From: Laguncularia racemosa
Taxonomy: Eukaryota > Streptophyta > Magnoliopsida > Myrtales > Combretaceae
DNA: 64,000 bases
Direction: 5' to 3'
Assembly: GCA_037954665.1 (NCBI GenBank)
Contig: JBBMOL010000012.1
Location: 992,001-1,056,000 of the forward strand
Positions within the stretch are counted from its first letter, which is position 1; each line of letters starts with the position of its first letter. Under the pieces are notes generated by a model. It worked only from the letters and a program-made list of their open reading frames with translations, made no database searches and had not been told where the DNA came from. Below, piece by piece: positions 27,514-39,172 of the stretch. A program made the translations under genes and the position numbers.

Positions 27514-28185
27514 TAGGGCTAAGTAAAAAAACTGATTGAATTGTAAACAAATCGAATTGAATTGTAAATTAGGTTTGGATTATCCTTTTATATTCAAAAA
27601 AATTATAAATTGAACAAAACCATTTTCTTTTAGATTCAAAAAAATTATAGACTGAATCGAACAATTTCAAACTAAACCAAATCGGAAGAAATGAAAAAAA
27701 TAGTGGTGAAAATAAAAAAAAATGTATAATAAAAAAAAAGATTTCATATCACTTAGTCAATTACTCATCTTATTTGATTTTTTTATTAACTCATTACTTT
27801 TTTTAATTTCATATTTATACTTAATAACTCTTATAAAAACCAAAATTACCTACAAAGAAATAATAAAATCTCTTTAAATATATTAAATGGTATTAAAAGT
27901 AATGAGTGATACCGAAGAAATGATAGTGAATTAATTCTTTTTTATATTAAGTATAATTTCCCATTACTTATTGACATGTATGTATGTATATATAATTAAT
28001 GACACATGTAAAAACGGTTTGAATTGTGGATTGAACCAAACCGAACTATTTTTTTTAAGCTCGAAAATTTTAGAAACTAAACTATATGGTTAAGTTCAGT
28101 TTAAAAAAAAAAACAAAAAGCTAAATATAAGGTGCAATTCGATTCAAGAGATAAATAATATCGAACTAAACCATGCTCACCCTTA
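27514..28185. repeat. MITE-like non-autonomous repeat (GGTGAGCA-type ends)
   Basis: Starts TAGGGCTAAGTAAAAAAACT and ends CCATGCTCACCCTTATTT. Read inward from each end, both give an AAGGGTGAGCA-like terminus followed by tracts rich in AACCGAACT/AATTGAATTG words. This layout matches a common plant repeat class of short palindromic elements whose ends read roughly AGGGTGAGCA. The centre is AT-rich and non-coding. Related GGATGAGCACGG and AGTGAACACGAC words occur at 16524 and 12262. Boundaries were set by eye; no target-site duplication was confirmed. Confidence 0.5.
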
Positions 28186-29699
28186 TTTATCATTTCAACA
28201 TTTTCGTAATTTATTTTATTTTCTTTTTATTTTAGACTTCTATCAATTATTTTCCTCTTTTAAAGAATCGGTTCTCTGTTCCATTGATAGAATATATTTT
28301 GTTAGGGTTGTTAATACTTATTTTAAGTTTAAGAAATAAGAGATATGACCTTTTGATTTGAATTATTAACCCTATCTCTATAATTAAGTTGTTTTATCAT
28401 GGATTTGGATTCTTATTTTATTATAATTATTTTTTTTAAAGGACTAAATCTAGTAATAAAGTACATTCTGTTTCAGATTTCTAATAATTGTGGTTTCACC
28501 TAACGTGCATAAACTTTAAGCAAGAAAGTACTAATCACATGAAAAGTAAAAAAGATTAAGATTAACGCCAACCACCAAACAAACAGCTGGATGATACTTG
28601 AGAAAATTTAGAGTTTGTACCATATTCGTGTGATCATATCTTATTTTCTTCCTTTCACATGAACAAAGAATCTTCCAGCTTGAGACCATAGCCGTAGGGT
28701 GATCCAAATTCAAAATTCTTTAAACTAATTAGGTATTTGTGGTGGAGGGGGTACCATAATATAAACGGAAATCGAAAAACCATACCAAATTGAATTTATA
28801 GCTTCTTCTTTTTTCCTTTTTCATTTGACTTTGGTTTGAAATTTTTTTGAAAATCGAAATCATCTTCAAATTGAATAAAAAGCCAAACCGATCGAAAAAT
28901 TAAATTAAATGGTTCACATTGTATGTTGAGGATGTAGTCACAAGGGTCATATAGATATCAACATATACGTAGTTAAAAACATATATCTACATAAATGTAA
29001 AACAATATGACAAATAATACTATAATATTAAATTTATTATACACATATATGGCATATAGCTATATATACTATAAAGTATATTGCATAATTTTGTATGACA
29101 TATCGGGACAGCAATATAACATTTAACTGCATAAAAGAAAAAAAAATATTTATATAATTATTTGATATATAATATTGTACAAAATAAACTACACTATGAG
29201 AAGATTTAAATAATAACATATTAAATCCAACCATACCAACTCATCCTATAGAGGAACAAAAAGTACCATATACTAATGGGGCATCTTCAATGTTAGCAAA
29301 GATTAATCATATAAATTAATGATAAGGACCAAATAATTAAGTATGATTTGATATGTTCTAAAGCATTTCAAATTGGTGGACTTAGAGCAGATTCATTATT
29401 AACCACAACCGATTTTGGACTCGTCGGCCCTTCCCCATCCACCAAGCTCCCATATGGAGTTTTACATCCATTGCAGTCCTCTTAAAGCTCATATTTGTCA
29501 TGAATATAATCCAGTAAGTAAAACCAATTTAAACCAATGTTGTTCATCAACCACTCTTCCCTAAAATTTCCATTAGCTCCTTTTATAAAAAGAGCTGACT
29601 TCTACATTAAAATTGAAGATTGCTCAAGAGATTAAGATTGAACTCTTCTAAACTTTCTCCTCATCATATATAACATAATACGAAAGTTTATTAGGACTA
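28186..29699. other. AT-rich spacer
   Basis: No gene, RNA or mobile-element signature seen. A stretch at 28770-28920 has AAACCGATCG/GAAAATCGAAA words reminiscent of the MITE-like repeat at 27.5 kb. Confidence 0.5.
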
Positions 29700-30157
29700 T
29701 CTATTCCTTCTCTCCGATCCCTTTGCATCTCATTGTAAACCATTTGAAGCACAATGCCCATCCCCGACACATGAAGAGCAAAATGCACCATCATACACGT
29801 GGCCCTCATCAACGAAGCCCTACATCTATATTTTGGGGACTACCTTACGAAAGTAAGCTCCTAATACAACCTGGGACGTGTCTCTTGCCTTGACGTGGAT
29901 GTTGGAAGCAATCAAAGCAACCTAAAACAAGATGCTGAATGCACTGCAAGAAAGTACATGGATGACGGATTGAGACATTGGCGACGTACAACTAGTTCAT
30001 CCCTACTATGGTGGCCGCCTCCACGCATAGTAATGTAAGCTCACCATCCTGTACAATTGCATCCCTAAGCAACAATGCTTCATCTATTTCTCGCCAATCA
30101 GATCTAAGTGAAGGGTATTGTATCACAAGTCCAATGGCATGAACTCATGTTAAGTGG
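29700..30157 (-). pseudogene. Unidentified coding-like sequence left of the CRM-like insertion
   Basis: Base composition is less AT-rich than the surroundings. One - strand frame stays open for about 50 codons just inside the junction (30136 down to about 29990; it includes SDWREIDEALLLRDAIVQDG) before a stop. I do not recognise the protein. It directly abuts the outer end of the 3' LTR at 30158. The region across the element (35951-36560) has similar composition, so the retrotransposon may have landed in an already decaying gene or repeat. Function unknown. Confidence 0.25.
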
Positions 30158-30338
30158 TGACGCAGCGCGGAAAGCGAAAACGAAATGAATCCGAAATTGA
30201 ATTGGTTTTCCACAACAAAGAAACACTCTTTGATGCAAATCTAGTTGCGCACAACCCGGAAATTGGAGAAAATTCTCTCTCAAAGTGTATTCAAATATGA
30301 TAATCAAAACGTAACCCTAATCTATCTGACAAAAGAGT

Positions 30339-30346
30339 ATTTATAT
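30339..30346 (-). promoter_or_regulatory. TATA box in 3' LTR
   Basis: TATAAATA on the - strand, preceded by GGGGCCA. The same motif lies at 35586-35593 in the 5' LTR, where it would drive the genomic transcript. Confidence 0.6.
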
Positions 30347-30528
30347 GGCCCCGTAAAATATCTAAAAGGGGAAAATCTAAGCGTACACGTGGAAGAAATA
30401 ATAAGATACGCGTCTACAAACGGTCTCATATACGGCCGTGTATGTAAGCCGTGTATGACTCTGTGAATATTCTTGACTAGGTACACGATCATGTTTCTAG
30501 TCGTGTAAGGAAGCCGTGTACGCGTCTG

Positions 30529-30760
30529 TGGAAATCTTGATCAAATACACGGTCGCGATGCACGGTCGTGTATGGGGGCCATGTATGATTATGTGGAAAT
30601 CTGGATTGAATACACGGTCGCGATGCACGGCGTCTCCTAGCCGTGTATGCTTCTGTGGAAATCTGGATCGAATACACGATCTCGATGCACGGCCGTGTAT
30701 GGGGGCCGTGTATGACTCTGTGGAAATCTACCAATCACTACACGGCCGTGTGTTCAGGCC
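30529..30760 (-). repeat. ~65-bp tandem repeats in U3 of the LTR
   Basis: Units begin GGAAATCT(T/G)GATCAAATA-like at about 30529, 30594, 30656 and 30722 (the last diverged). Each carries ACACGGTCGCGATGCACGG and palindromic CACGGCCGTG words. Repeated units in U3 are a usual place for enhancer elements. The truncated 5' LTR keeps about three such units. Confidence 0.75.
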
Positions 30761-32176
30761 GTGTGTCCCGTGTCCCTTGTGCCTCCATCATTCTCCCCAC
30801 CAATGGAGAACTCGACCTCAAGTTCTCATCCGGATATAGAGGTGTATCATCGGAATGAAAAGGTGACAAGTCTGCCACATTGAAAGTGCAGGAGATATTC
30901 ATATCTTTCGAGAGTTATACAACATATGCGTTGTCATTGATCTTATGTACAACTTCATAGGGACCGTACTTCTTGGGTTGAAGTTTCCTATACTTCCCTA
31001 CAGGGAGTCGCTCTTTTCGAAGGTAAACCATTACCTGATCGCCCACTGCAAAGAGCTTCTTCCGTCTATGCTTATTTGCATCCCCTTTGTATCGTGTGTT
31101 GGATTCCATTATCTTTCGCTTAACTTCCTCAGTAGTGGCTTGGTGTTGCTCTGCCATATGTTTAGCCGCCACATCACCCACCATGTCCTTGGGTAATTTG
31201 AGCAAGCCCAGCGCATGTTGTGGTGTCTTTGTGTATACCACTGAGAATGGAGACCTTCCAATAGTTCGGTGGACAGAACTATTGTAAGCGAATTCAGCCT
31301 GAGCCAATGCTTGATCCCACTGTCCCGGCTTTTCACCGCAGATGCTTCTGATGAGGTTCCGAAGGTCCTGTTAGTTACCTCGGTCTGTCCATCGGTTTGA
31401 GGATGAGCGGTGCTGCTGTAATTCAGGGATGAATCAAACATAAACCAAAGGGTCTTCCAAGAGTGACTAAGGAATTTGCTATCCCTATCAGATGTGATGG
31501 ACTTTGGGACTCCATGCAACCACACCACTTCCTTGAAGAACAGCCGCGCAATAGCCCGTGCGTCGGCGGTCTTCCTACAAGGGATGAAATGAGCCATCTT
31601 GGAAAACCTATCAACTACAACAAACACAGAGTCAGCACCTCGTTGGGTACGAGGTAAACCCAGTATAAAGTCCATCGACAAATCCTCCCGAATGTTTGAG
31701 GGCACGGGAAGAGGAGTATATAGGCCAATGTTTTGGGATTGCCCCTTAGACACCTGACAAATGTAGCACCTCTCCACAATCCGATGCACATCCCTCCTTA
31801 ACCGAGGCCAAAAGTATCTGGCGGTAACTGCGGCTAGGGTCTTATCTCTACCCATATGTCCCACCAGTCCTCCACCATGCAGATCCCTGATAAGCTTTTC
31901 CCGCAAAGAAGATTTGGGAATACACAGCTGGTTCCCTTTCATCAAGTACCCCTCATGTATATGATAGTCGTCACACGGTTCCCTGTTGGCACACTTAATC
32001 CAAGTGTCCTTAAAGTCGCTATCATTCTCATATAGTTCCTTTAGCTTCTCAAAACCGACATTGTCTGTACTCAAAGTAAGCAGGACATTCGCTCTTCTAC
32101 TCAGGGCGTCCGCGACCTTGTTTTGCACACTTGACTTGTGCATCAACCTGAAAGGAAACCTCTGTAAGAACTCAAT
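30738..32176 (-). pseudogene. Integrase region of CRM-like gag-pol (broken)
   Basis: Continues the pol frame after the TGA at 32177-32179. The zinc-binding HHCC region is visible (LHGGGLVGHMGRDK, then CYICQVSKG). The DDE core has Asp in LSMDFILGLP, Asp in ITSDRDSKFL and Glu in HPQTDGQTEVTNR. Just after that Glu, a single-base loss near 31362-31368 shifts the frame. The C-terminal part (LAQAEFAYNSSVHRTIGRSP) continues in the new frame to a TAA at 30915-30917. Beyond that stop the frame reads on through the polypurine tract into the LTR, ending TAG 30738-30740. No classical chromodomain was identified in the C-terminal tail. Not functional. Confidence 0.88.
30791..30801 (-). other. Polypurine tract of CRM-like element
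   Basis: On the - strand GGTGGGGAGAA directly precedes the TG of the 3' LTR. This is the plus-strand DNA primer site in reverse transcription. The pol reading frame runs straight through it. Confidence 0.75.
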
Positions 32177-33262
32177 TCACCTGGCGTGCATATCCTTACT
32201 AATTCGGGTCTGACCACTCAAGTGTTTAAGAGCCCCACAATCCGAATACAAAATGAACTCTTTCCCGACCAGATAGTGCTCCCACACTTTAAGGGCCCTT
32301 ACCACGGCGTAGAATTCCTTATCATAGGTAGACCAAGTCCTCCTTGCTTCGCACAACTTCTCACTGTAAAAGGCTATTGGTCTTTTCTCCTGTGATAGTA
32401 CTGCACCGACTCCGACCCCACTAGTGTCACAATCCACTTCGAACAACTTTTCAAAGTCTGGTAGCGCTAGTACAGGTGCGCTACACAATATTTGCTTCAA
32501 GTTCATGAAGCTCAATTTAGATTCTTCGCCCCATTGGAACTTTCCCTTCTTTAAGCATTCGGTCAGGGGGGCAGCAACAGTACTAAAATGCCTAATGAAC
32601 CTTCTGTAGAAGCTAGCTAGGCGGAGGAAGCTTCGCAATTCTGTAACGGTTCTGGAAACAGGCCATTCTCTAATTGCTTTCACCTTCTCATCATCCATCA
32701 TCACTCCCTCACTACTAACCACAAACCCAAGGAACAACAGTCGCCTTGACATAAACGTGCACTTTTTGAGATTAGCGAACAACTTATTCACCTTTAATGT
32801 AGACAACACACACCATAGATGCTCTAAATGTTCTTCTTCGGATTTACTGTATATTAGAATATCGTCAAAGTACACAACAAGGAAACGACCATTGAAAGGT
32901 TTCAATACCTGGTTCATTACCCTCATGAAAGTGCTCGATGCGTTACTCAACCCAAATGGCATCACTAGCCACTCATACAACCCCTCCTTGGTCTTAAATG
33001 CCGTTTTCCACTCGTCTCCAGGGAGGATTCGAATCTGGTGATATCCACTCCGCAAGTCTATCTTGGAGAAGATAGTAGCGCCACTCAAACGGTCCAACAT
33101 ATCCTCGATGCGGGGTATAGGGAATTTATACCCTATGGTAATCTTGTTGATAGCTTGGCTATCAACACACATCCTCCAGCTCCCATCTTTCTTGGGAGTT
33201 AACAACGCTGGAACCGCACATGGGCTTAAGCTATCCCGGATGAAACCTTTGTCCAAAAGCTC
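32177..33262 (-). pseudogene. Reverse transcriptase-RNase H region of CRM-like gag-pol
   Basis: A ~360-codon open segment between two in-frame nonsense codons (TAA 33263-33265 and TGA 32177-32179). RT motifs are intact: PALLTPKKDGSWRMCVDSQA, FSKIDLRSGYHQI, LVMPFGLSNA and the catalytic VVYFDDILIYSK. RNase H follows: FEVDCDTSGVGVGAVLSQEK, TYDKEFYAVVRAL and ILYSDCGALKHL. The frame on both sides of each stop is the same, so each stop is a point mutation rather than a natural gene boundary; the downstream one replaces an expected Trp codon. Confidence 0.9.
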
Positions 33263-35372
33263 TTAGACCTTCTCCTGTAGAATCCCGGCTTCCTTGGGAC
33301 TCATCCTGTAATGCAGGAGGTTTGGGAGACTAGCTCCGGGCACCAGGTCTATCTGGTGTTGAATATCCCTCAGAGGGGGTAGTCCCTCAGGTATGTCGTC
33401 TGGAACCACTTCCTTGAACTCCTCAAGAAGATCCTTCACTGCCCCTGGCACTTCTCCATCAAGCTCCTCCCCTCCTTCGGTCACTCCTTTCACGATGAGG
33501 GCATGCACCACTCGCGACTCCCTTAAGTCCTCCATCACTTCCTTCTCAGATTGAGTGATAGTTAAGAATGAGCGACTCTCAACCTTCTTCTCTTTAGCAC
33601 GTCCTTCCCTTTTCAACAGCAATAAGGTGTACTTCACACCCTCCTTCTCCAACCTGTAGACATTTTCTTTGCCCGCATGTTGCGCGTCCATGTCAAATTG
33701 CCATGGCCTCCCGAACAAGATGTGGCAAGCATCCATGTCTACAATGTCGCAGAATGCTTCATCACGGTACTTCCCTATTGAGAAAGGTATCCCGCATCTC
33801 TCCTTAACTTCAATTTTCTCGGCGGCCTTGATCCGGCCAATAGTGTAAGGATTCGGGTGCTTCTCGACGGGCAGCTGCAGTTGTGTCACAACCTCCCTTC
33901 CTATGATGTTCTCGCAACTGCCACTGTCTACTATTAACTCAAATAGCTTCCCCATGATAGTACACCGTGTGCGAAACAACTGGTGCCTCTGCGTGAACTC
34001 TTCTTGCTTTGGGGTAAGCATCATGCGCCGAATTACGTATGTTGGCTCCGCTGCTTCTTCTTCTTCCTCATAATATTCTCCCTCTCCATCGGGCTCACAG
34101 CAGATTTCCTCATCATCTTCCCTATCGAGGATGTTGACGCTCTTCCTCGCTGGGCATTCGTTTGACCGATGACCCAGTTGGTTGCATCGGAAACATTTGC
34201 CCAATATAGGTTTGGCATAGGGGTTGTTCTGTCTTTGAGCTCCCTTCTGCTCCATTGGCTTCTTCCCCTCACTTTTCTCTTCCCTCCTAGACATGTCCTC
34301 AATTGGTTTATATGGTGTAGTCCTACTTTTCTCAAGTACCGGTCGACTACCACCACCTATAGCTTCGCCTACATACCCTTTCCGTCCTCCCCCATATCTA
34401 CTCTCTTGCTCCTGTAACACAAGTTCGGCTCGAAGAGCCAAGTTCTTTGCTTCTACGAGGGTTCTCACCATCGTCACCCCAATCTTGTCTTTAATTTGTA
34501 GTTTCAGTCCTTCTACATACCTAGCAACTTGCTGACCTTTGCTCTCCCTCAAATCATTCCGCTCTGCCAGCCTCATGAACTCCGCCGTATACTCATGCAC
34601 GGAACGTTGTCCTTGGCGGCACCGCTGATATTGTTGGAACAATATCTGCTCGTAATCCGGCGGGAGGAAGTCATGTTGCAGCAACTGCTTCATGCAATAC
34701 CATGATCTCACCGGGTGCTTTCCTTCCCTCTGCCTCCTACTTTGCAATCTCTCCCACCATGCCAAAGCACCACTCTTCAACCTACATGCCACCAGCCTTA
34801 CACGACGGTCCTCGGGAATTTCCATGTAGTCGAAGAACCGGTCTACTTCCGCCAACCAATCAAGGAAGCCTTCGATGTTGAGACTGCCATCGAACCATGG
34901 AATATCAACCTTCAAACGGTAGTCTCCGCCATCCCCATGATCATAACCCCCACGGTTCCTCCTGTGCTCACCTTCTTTAGGGTGGTTTCCATGATGAGCC
35001 ATCCGATGACCACCGCCTCTTCCACCACGTCCTCATCACGGTCTACTTCCGTACATATCATCACTCTCTTCGTTGGACTCCTCACTCTCCACGCGTCCCC
35101 ACCTATTCTCAACAACAGGTCGGATTATGCGTCCCCCGAAATTCCTCCATCGCACGTGGTGGATTCTTGCCAGCGCCACCAACCCTATTGGGATCTACCA
35201 CCAGAGCATCGAAACGCTCGATCAGTTCATCAAGGCGTCATTCCATACGCCCGACCTTCTAATGCATTGCGTCGAACTCTGCCCTAGAAACCCATTGATG
35301 GTTCCCTTGAAACCTCGCATCTTGAACACCGTCAAGAACACGACCGCTATCGTCGCCTTGATAAGTTGACAT
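33263..35372 (-). pseudogene. Gag-protease region of CRM-like gag-pol
   Basis: Gag (nucleocapsid precursor) and aspartic protease. The longest open part is 35002-33263 (579 residues). It carries the retrotransposon gag domain (VDIPWFDGSLNIEGFLDWLAE..., WWERLQSRRQ, HEYTAEFMRLAERNDL), one CCHC zinc knuckle (CFRCNQLGHRSNECP, about residue 270) and the protease active site LIVDSGSCENIIG. The probable true start is ATG 35372-35370 (MSTYQGDDSGRV...), but the first ~120 codons contain stops and a frameshift, so the N-terminus is broken. The frame ends at TAA 33263-33265 immediately before RT. Confidence 0.88.
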
Positions 35373-35391
35373 CTCCACAGGAAATAGTCTT

Positions 35392-35403
35392 GCTCTGATA
35401 CCA
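35392..35403 (-). other. Primer-binding site (initiator tRNA-Met type)
   Basis: TGGTATCAGAGC on the - strand, two bases inside the 5' LTR edge (35406). This is the standard plant tRNA-iMet primer-binding sequence and confirms the element's orientation. Confidence 0.88.
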
Positions 35404-35405
35404 AC

Positions 35406-35950
35406 TGACGTAGCGCGGAAAGCGAAAACGAAACGAATCCGAAATTGGATTGGTTTCCCACAACAAAGAAACACTCTTTGATGCAAATCTAGTTGCGCAC
35501 AACCCGGAAATTGGAGAAAATTCTCTCTCAAAGTATATTCAAATATGATAATCAAAACGTAACCCTAATCTATCTGACAAAAGAGTATTTATATGGCCCC
35601 GTAAAATATCTAAAAGGGGGAAATCTAAGCGTACACGTGAAAGAAATAATAAGATACGCATCTACAAACAGTCTCATACACGGCCGTGTATGTAAGCCGT
35701 GTATGACTCTATGAATATTCTTAACTAGGTACACGGTCATGTTTCTAGCCGTGTAAGGAAGTCGTGTACGCGTCTGTGGAAATCTTGATCGAATACACGG
35801 TCGCGATGCACGGTCGTGTATGGGGGCCGTGTATAATTCTGTGGAAATCTGGATTGAATACACGATCGCGATGCACGGCCGTCTCCTAGCCGTGTAAAGA
35901 AGCCGTGTATGCTTCTGTGGAAATCTGGATCGAATACACGGTCTCGATAC
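35406..35950 (-). repeat. 5' LTR of CRM-like element (outer end missing)
   Basis: Matches the 3' LTR from TGACG at 35406 up to about 35950, where identity stops abruptly at CTCGATAC. The outermost ~90 bp of U3, including the last ~65-bp unit and the TG terminus, are absent. It includes the TATA motif at 35586-35593. Confidence 0.88.
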
Positions 35951-36560
35951 AGACGTTGTATTGCTGCTTCTATGGGATAATATTTGAACTATAGGTTCAT
36001 ATTCTGTGTAACCATATTCTTCGTTTGCAACCTATGTTTGACCCGACAATGTCGCTTCAAATGGCATCTCTGTATTCACTTCCAGTAGTAGAAAGATCCA
36101 CTTGACAAGCACTACTAAGTGCAACCACTGACCGCTTTCTCATCGTTTTACAAGTTGTTGTCAAATGGTAGGGAAATCTCAATGACATGGCTCATCACAA
36201 AGCCCAGGAAAATCCGTAGTGTCCTTGAAAATATCATTGCTGAGCTGTATTGGATACCTTGCCATCTCTAAAATAGTTGCCAATGCCTAGGAGCAGAACA
36301 ACCTTCTTGGCACGCCATAAGCCTAAGGGTTTCTGGCACTTCCCTCGACAAACTTTGCTATACTAAGGTACTCGTTGGAACCACTTTATTAATATCATTG
36401 CAATGACTAATTATAGATCTGTCTTCTTATCGCACAATGCCGAGATCAAACAATCTCTGGCTTCTCGTTATAGCCAAAGCCGAATAATGTATGCAACAAT
36501 CTCAAGAAGAAGCAAAGCTCTAGGCCCAGCCAAAGCCTAGCACTCAGTAACGAAACGGCA
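35951..36560 (-). pseudogene. Unidentified coding-like sequence right of the CRM-like insertion
   Basis: Moderate-GC DNA on the far side of the element. - strand frames show short open pieces separated by stops (e.g. MARYPIQLSNDIFKDTTDFP near 36270, and EEYGYTEYEPIVQILSHR just beside the LTR). I do not recognise a family. It could be the other half of the sequence at 29700-30157, interrupted by the element. Confidence 0.25.
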
Positions 36561-39172
36561 GTGTCTTTTTAAGTATTAACCAGGGAAAAAATATGCCAGA
36601 AATCCTTTATATTTATGAAAAGCGAATCAAAATCCTTTATATTATTTAAGTCCCCTAAATTTATGCTTTATATTTTAAGTAAGTTATTAAAGTCATTTAT
36701 ACTTATATTGTATTTATTGCACCAACTAAGAGCATAAGTAGTGGAGATGCTTGCTCCTGTTCTCTCTGTTAAGGACCCTCATGCGGGATAAAAATTTATT
36801 TTCTCCCACATTAATTATATATATACATTTGATTTAGTGGAATACAATTTTTATATTTAAATATTAATTTATTTTTCAGACATATATATAATAAATTGTA
36901 ACGATATGCTCGAGACAGAAAATTGAAGTAGTATTAATAAAATGAGGTGGTTTCAACTTTCACATTTTTTTTTTCCTCTAAAAATCAGAACAATCATGAT
37001 GGATGCCATTTTAATCTACAGCATATGTTTTTCATGTCTGACATTTCCATGTTGGAACAATTAAACTCCTTGCCATCTAATCCATTTCTCGAGCCGTTGC
37101 ACTTGCAACGGCAATATGATTTATTGTGACCAATAAAATATATATATATATATATTCTATATTTTATTAATTATATCTTTAATGTAAAATAAATTAAAAA
37201 TTATTATATATATAATTTTCATTATTCATTTTTTATTTAACTTATTATAAAGGTATTGATTTGAAAGTAATAATAACATTAGATCCATGAAAGTATTTCT
37301 TCATATACTAACATGATACCCTAAGAATTTTTATACGGTTCCTAGCAATAAAGATCCATCTTTTAGTATATCCTAGGCTTACATTGTATGAGAACACAAA
37401 AATACATTACTTCAATCAGTCACTTAAAATACAAAGAACTTAATTAGATATTGCTATAATTACTTTAGCATAAAGGACTTTTGGTTTTTTTTATTTAAAA
37501 AAAAAAACAAAGTAAAAGATAGATAGATCTATTTTTACAGGAAATTATAAAGTATTTAACTATACTTTGTTTATACATACATCTTTGAAGCACCATTAAG
37601 CTCTAGGTTACCAGCAATGCCAATGCATAATCTAAAATAAAACCCCAGCCCCCAGCATTAGTAGACAATTAAGATCTTCGGGTTGAACGGTTGCTTATAA
37701 TAACCAAGGATTTTTAGTGAATTCATTTAATTTCAAGGAAAATTCTTTTACAATTTTTAATGCCAGTGATCAACAAAAGGATATTACACTAATTGGAAGC
37801 AGCTAATGGTCAATGGCGTGAATGAAGACGATTTGTGACAACCTGATGGATAGAAAAATTCCATATCTTCTTTATTTTAAATATGGGAACATAGGAAGAA
37901 GCATATGCGTAATGCGATTGTAAAAATGAAAAACAAAGCACCAGCTCCTTGTGTTCAGGAACATATTTATTAGGCAGCACATTTCAATTTAGTACAACAG
38001 TAATTTCTGAGCAAATCTAGCTATTCTTGTGATTCTCCCATCTCATCCAGTGATACAGCCCAAAAATTTCCCCCCTTTGGTAATATATTCCCTTCTACAT
38101 AGATGCAAACCCACCAGCATGATGATACCATTATAGAAACCTAGCCAACATCTTCCTAACATTACACATCCACAGAAATGCAAGTGGGGTTGAACATGGA
38201 CCCGAAATAGCAGCAATTCAACCCTTTGGCATTATCAATACAAACTATAACCCATCCTCTGCATCATAGCCTGCCTTGTAGCCAACAGCCTGACTTCATT
38301 TTTCATTTCATGTAGTCACTTGGTGTAACAAAATATCAGATGGAAAAATGTCATACCTTACTTAACCGGAGCACCATTACAATCAAAGACCTCTTTTCAA
38401 GACCCTTGTATATTCACTAAAATGAGCAATTGTATAAAGACCATGTGCAGTTGCGAGGGAAGTATTCTTACTACTGAATAAAAACAACAAACTAAGCTTC
38501 ATTTATTAATGTTAATAGAGATGTTCCTTTCATGCCCCTATGCACAAACAATCTTCAAAATTGATATCCCTCCAACAAATAATTAACATATATAAAGCAA
38601 GCATATCCTTTCCAAACATCAAAGTGCACTGAAGAAGGCACAGTTTCTAAGAGCAACAACCTGGAATTATGTCACATGAATATCCAATGACTATTTATAA
38701 ATCGAAAAAATCAAGTACTTCAGTCAGTATTACATAAATGAAAAAACTTACTTCACAAATTGACACATGTGGAGCTTGGCAATTTAAGTCGATATGAATA
38801 CCTGAAAGCATATCCAGAAAAAAAAAATCTCATGCAGACCATCCTCGGGTATGACAAAAGAACCAACTTACTCTCAGCATGACCATACCAAATGGTTCAA
38901 AAGAAAACTCAGAAGATTACAATATGCATTAAGGATAAACTGTTCAATAAATTGTGAACTCCCAATGCAGAAATTACTGTCTTAGCCTTAAGTTAAAATT
39001 TGAGAAGCTAATCTGGTCACTGTGGATACAGTTGTGGTTGCATCATCAAAATGATACAGGTATCAATTACAGCAAGTGCCAAGTAGGTTCAGTTACACAA
39101 GGAAGAAAAGGGGATAAAGCATGGAAAAAAAGGGCACAAGAGTACAAAAAGCAACAAAGGCAATTACATGAC
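36561..39172. other. Spacer and probable SmF 3' flank
   Basis: 36560-37560 is very AT-rich with a TA microsatellite (37138-37156) and no gene. 37600-39172 is less AT-rich and may contain SmF 3' UTR or alternative 3' exons, since the SmF stop is at 39173 on the - strand. No second protein-coding gene can be read there. Confidence 0.45.

Larger units (their letters stand above)
30158..30790 (-). repeat. 3' LTR of the CRM-like element (complete)
   Basis: 633 bp, bounded by TG (30158) and CA (30790) in + orientation, with imperfect inverted ends TGACG.../...CATCA. It matches 35406-35950 with about 20 substitutions by eye, nearly all C/T or G/A, plus a short indel near 30640. The U3 part carries tandem repeats of a roughly 65-bp unit. 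Confidence 0.9.
30158..35950 (-). mobile_element. CRM-like chromovirus (Ty3/gypsy) LTR retrotransposon, degenerate
   Basis: On the - strand the order is 5' LTR (35950-35406), PBS, gag, protease, RT, RNase H, integrase, PPT, 3' LTR (30790-30158). This domain order is Ty3/gypsy. Gag, RT and integrase sequences resemble plant CRM (centromeric) chromoviruses as I remember them, and the pol frame running into the 3' LTR is also a described CRM trait. The single gag-pol frame is broken by several nonsense codons and at least one frameshift, so this copy cannot make its own proteins. The outer end of the 5' LTR is missing (545 vs 633 bp), and no target-site duplication is visible. Confidence 0.9.

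Noticed and set aside
30489..30858. Several overlapping ORFs on both strands in the CRM-like LTR
   Set aside because: They arise from the ~65-bp tandem repeats and palindromes; no protein family.
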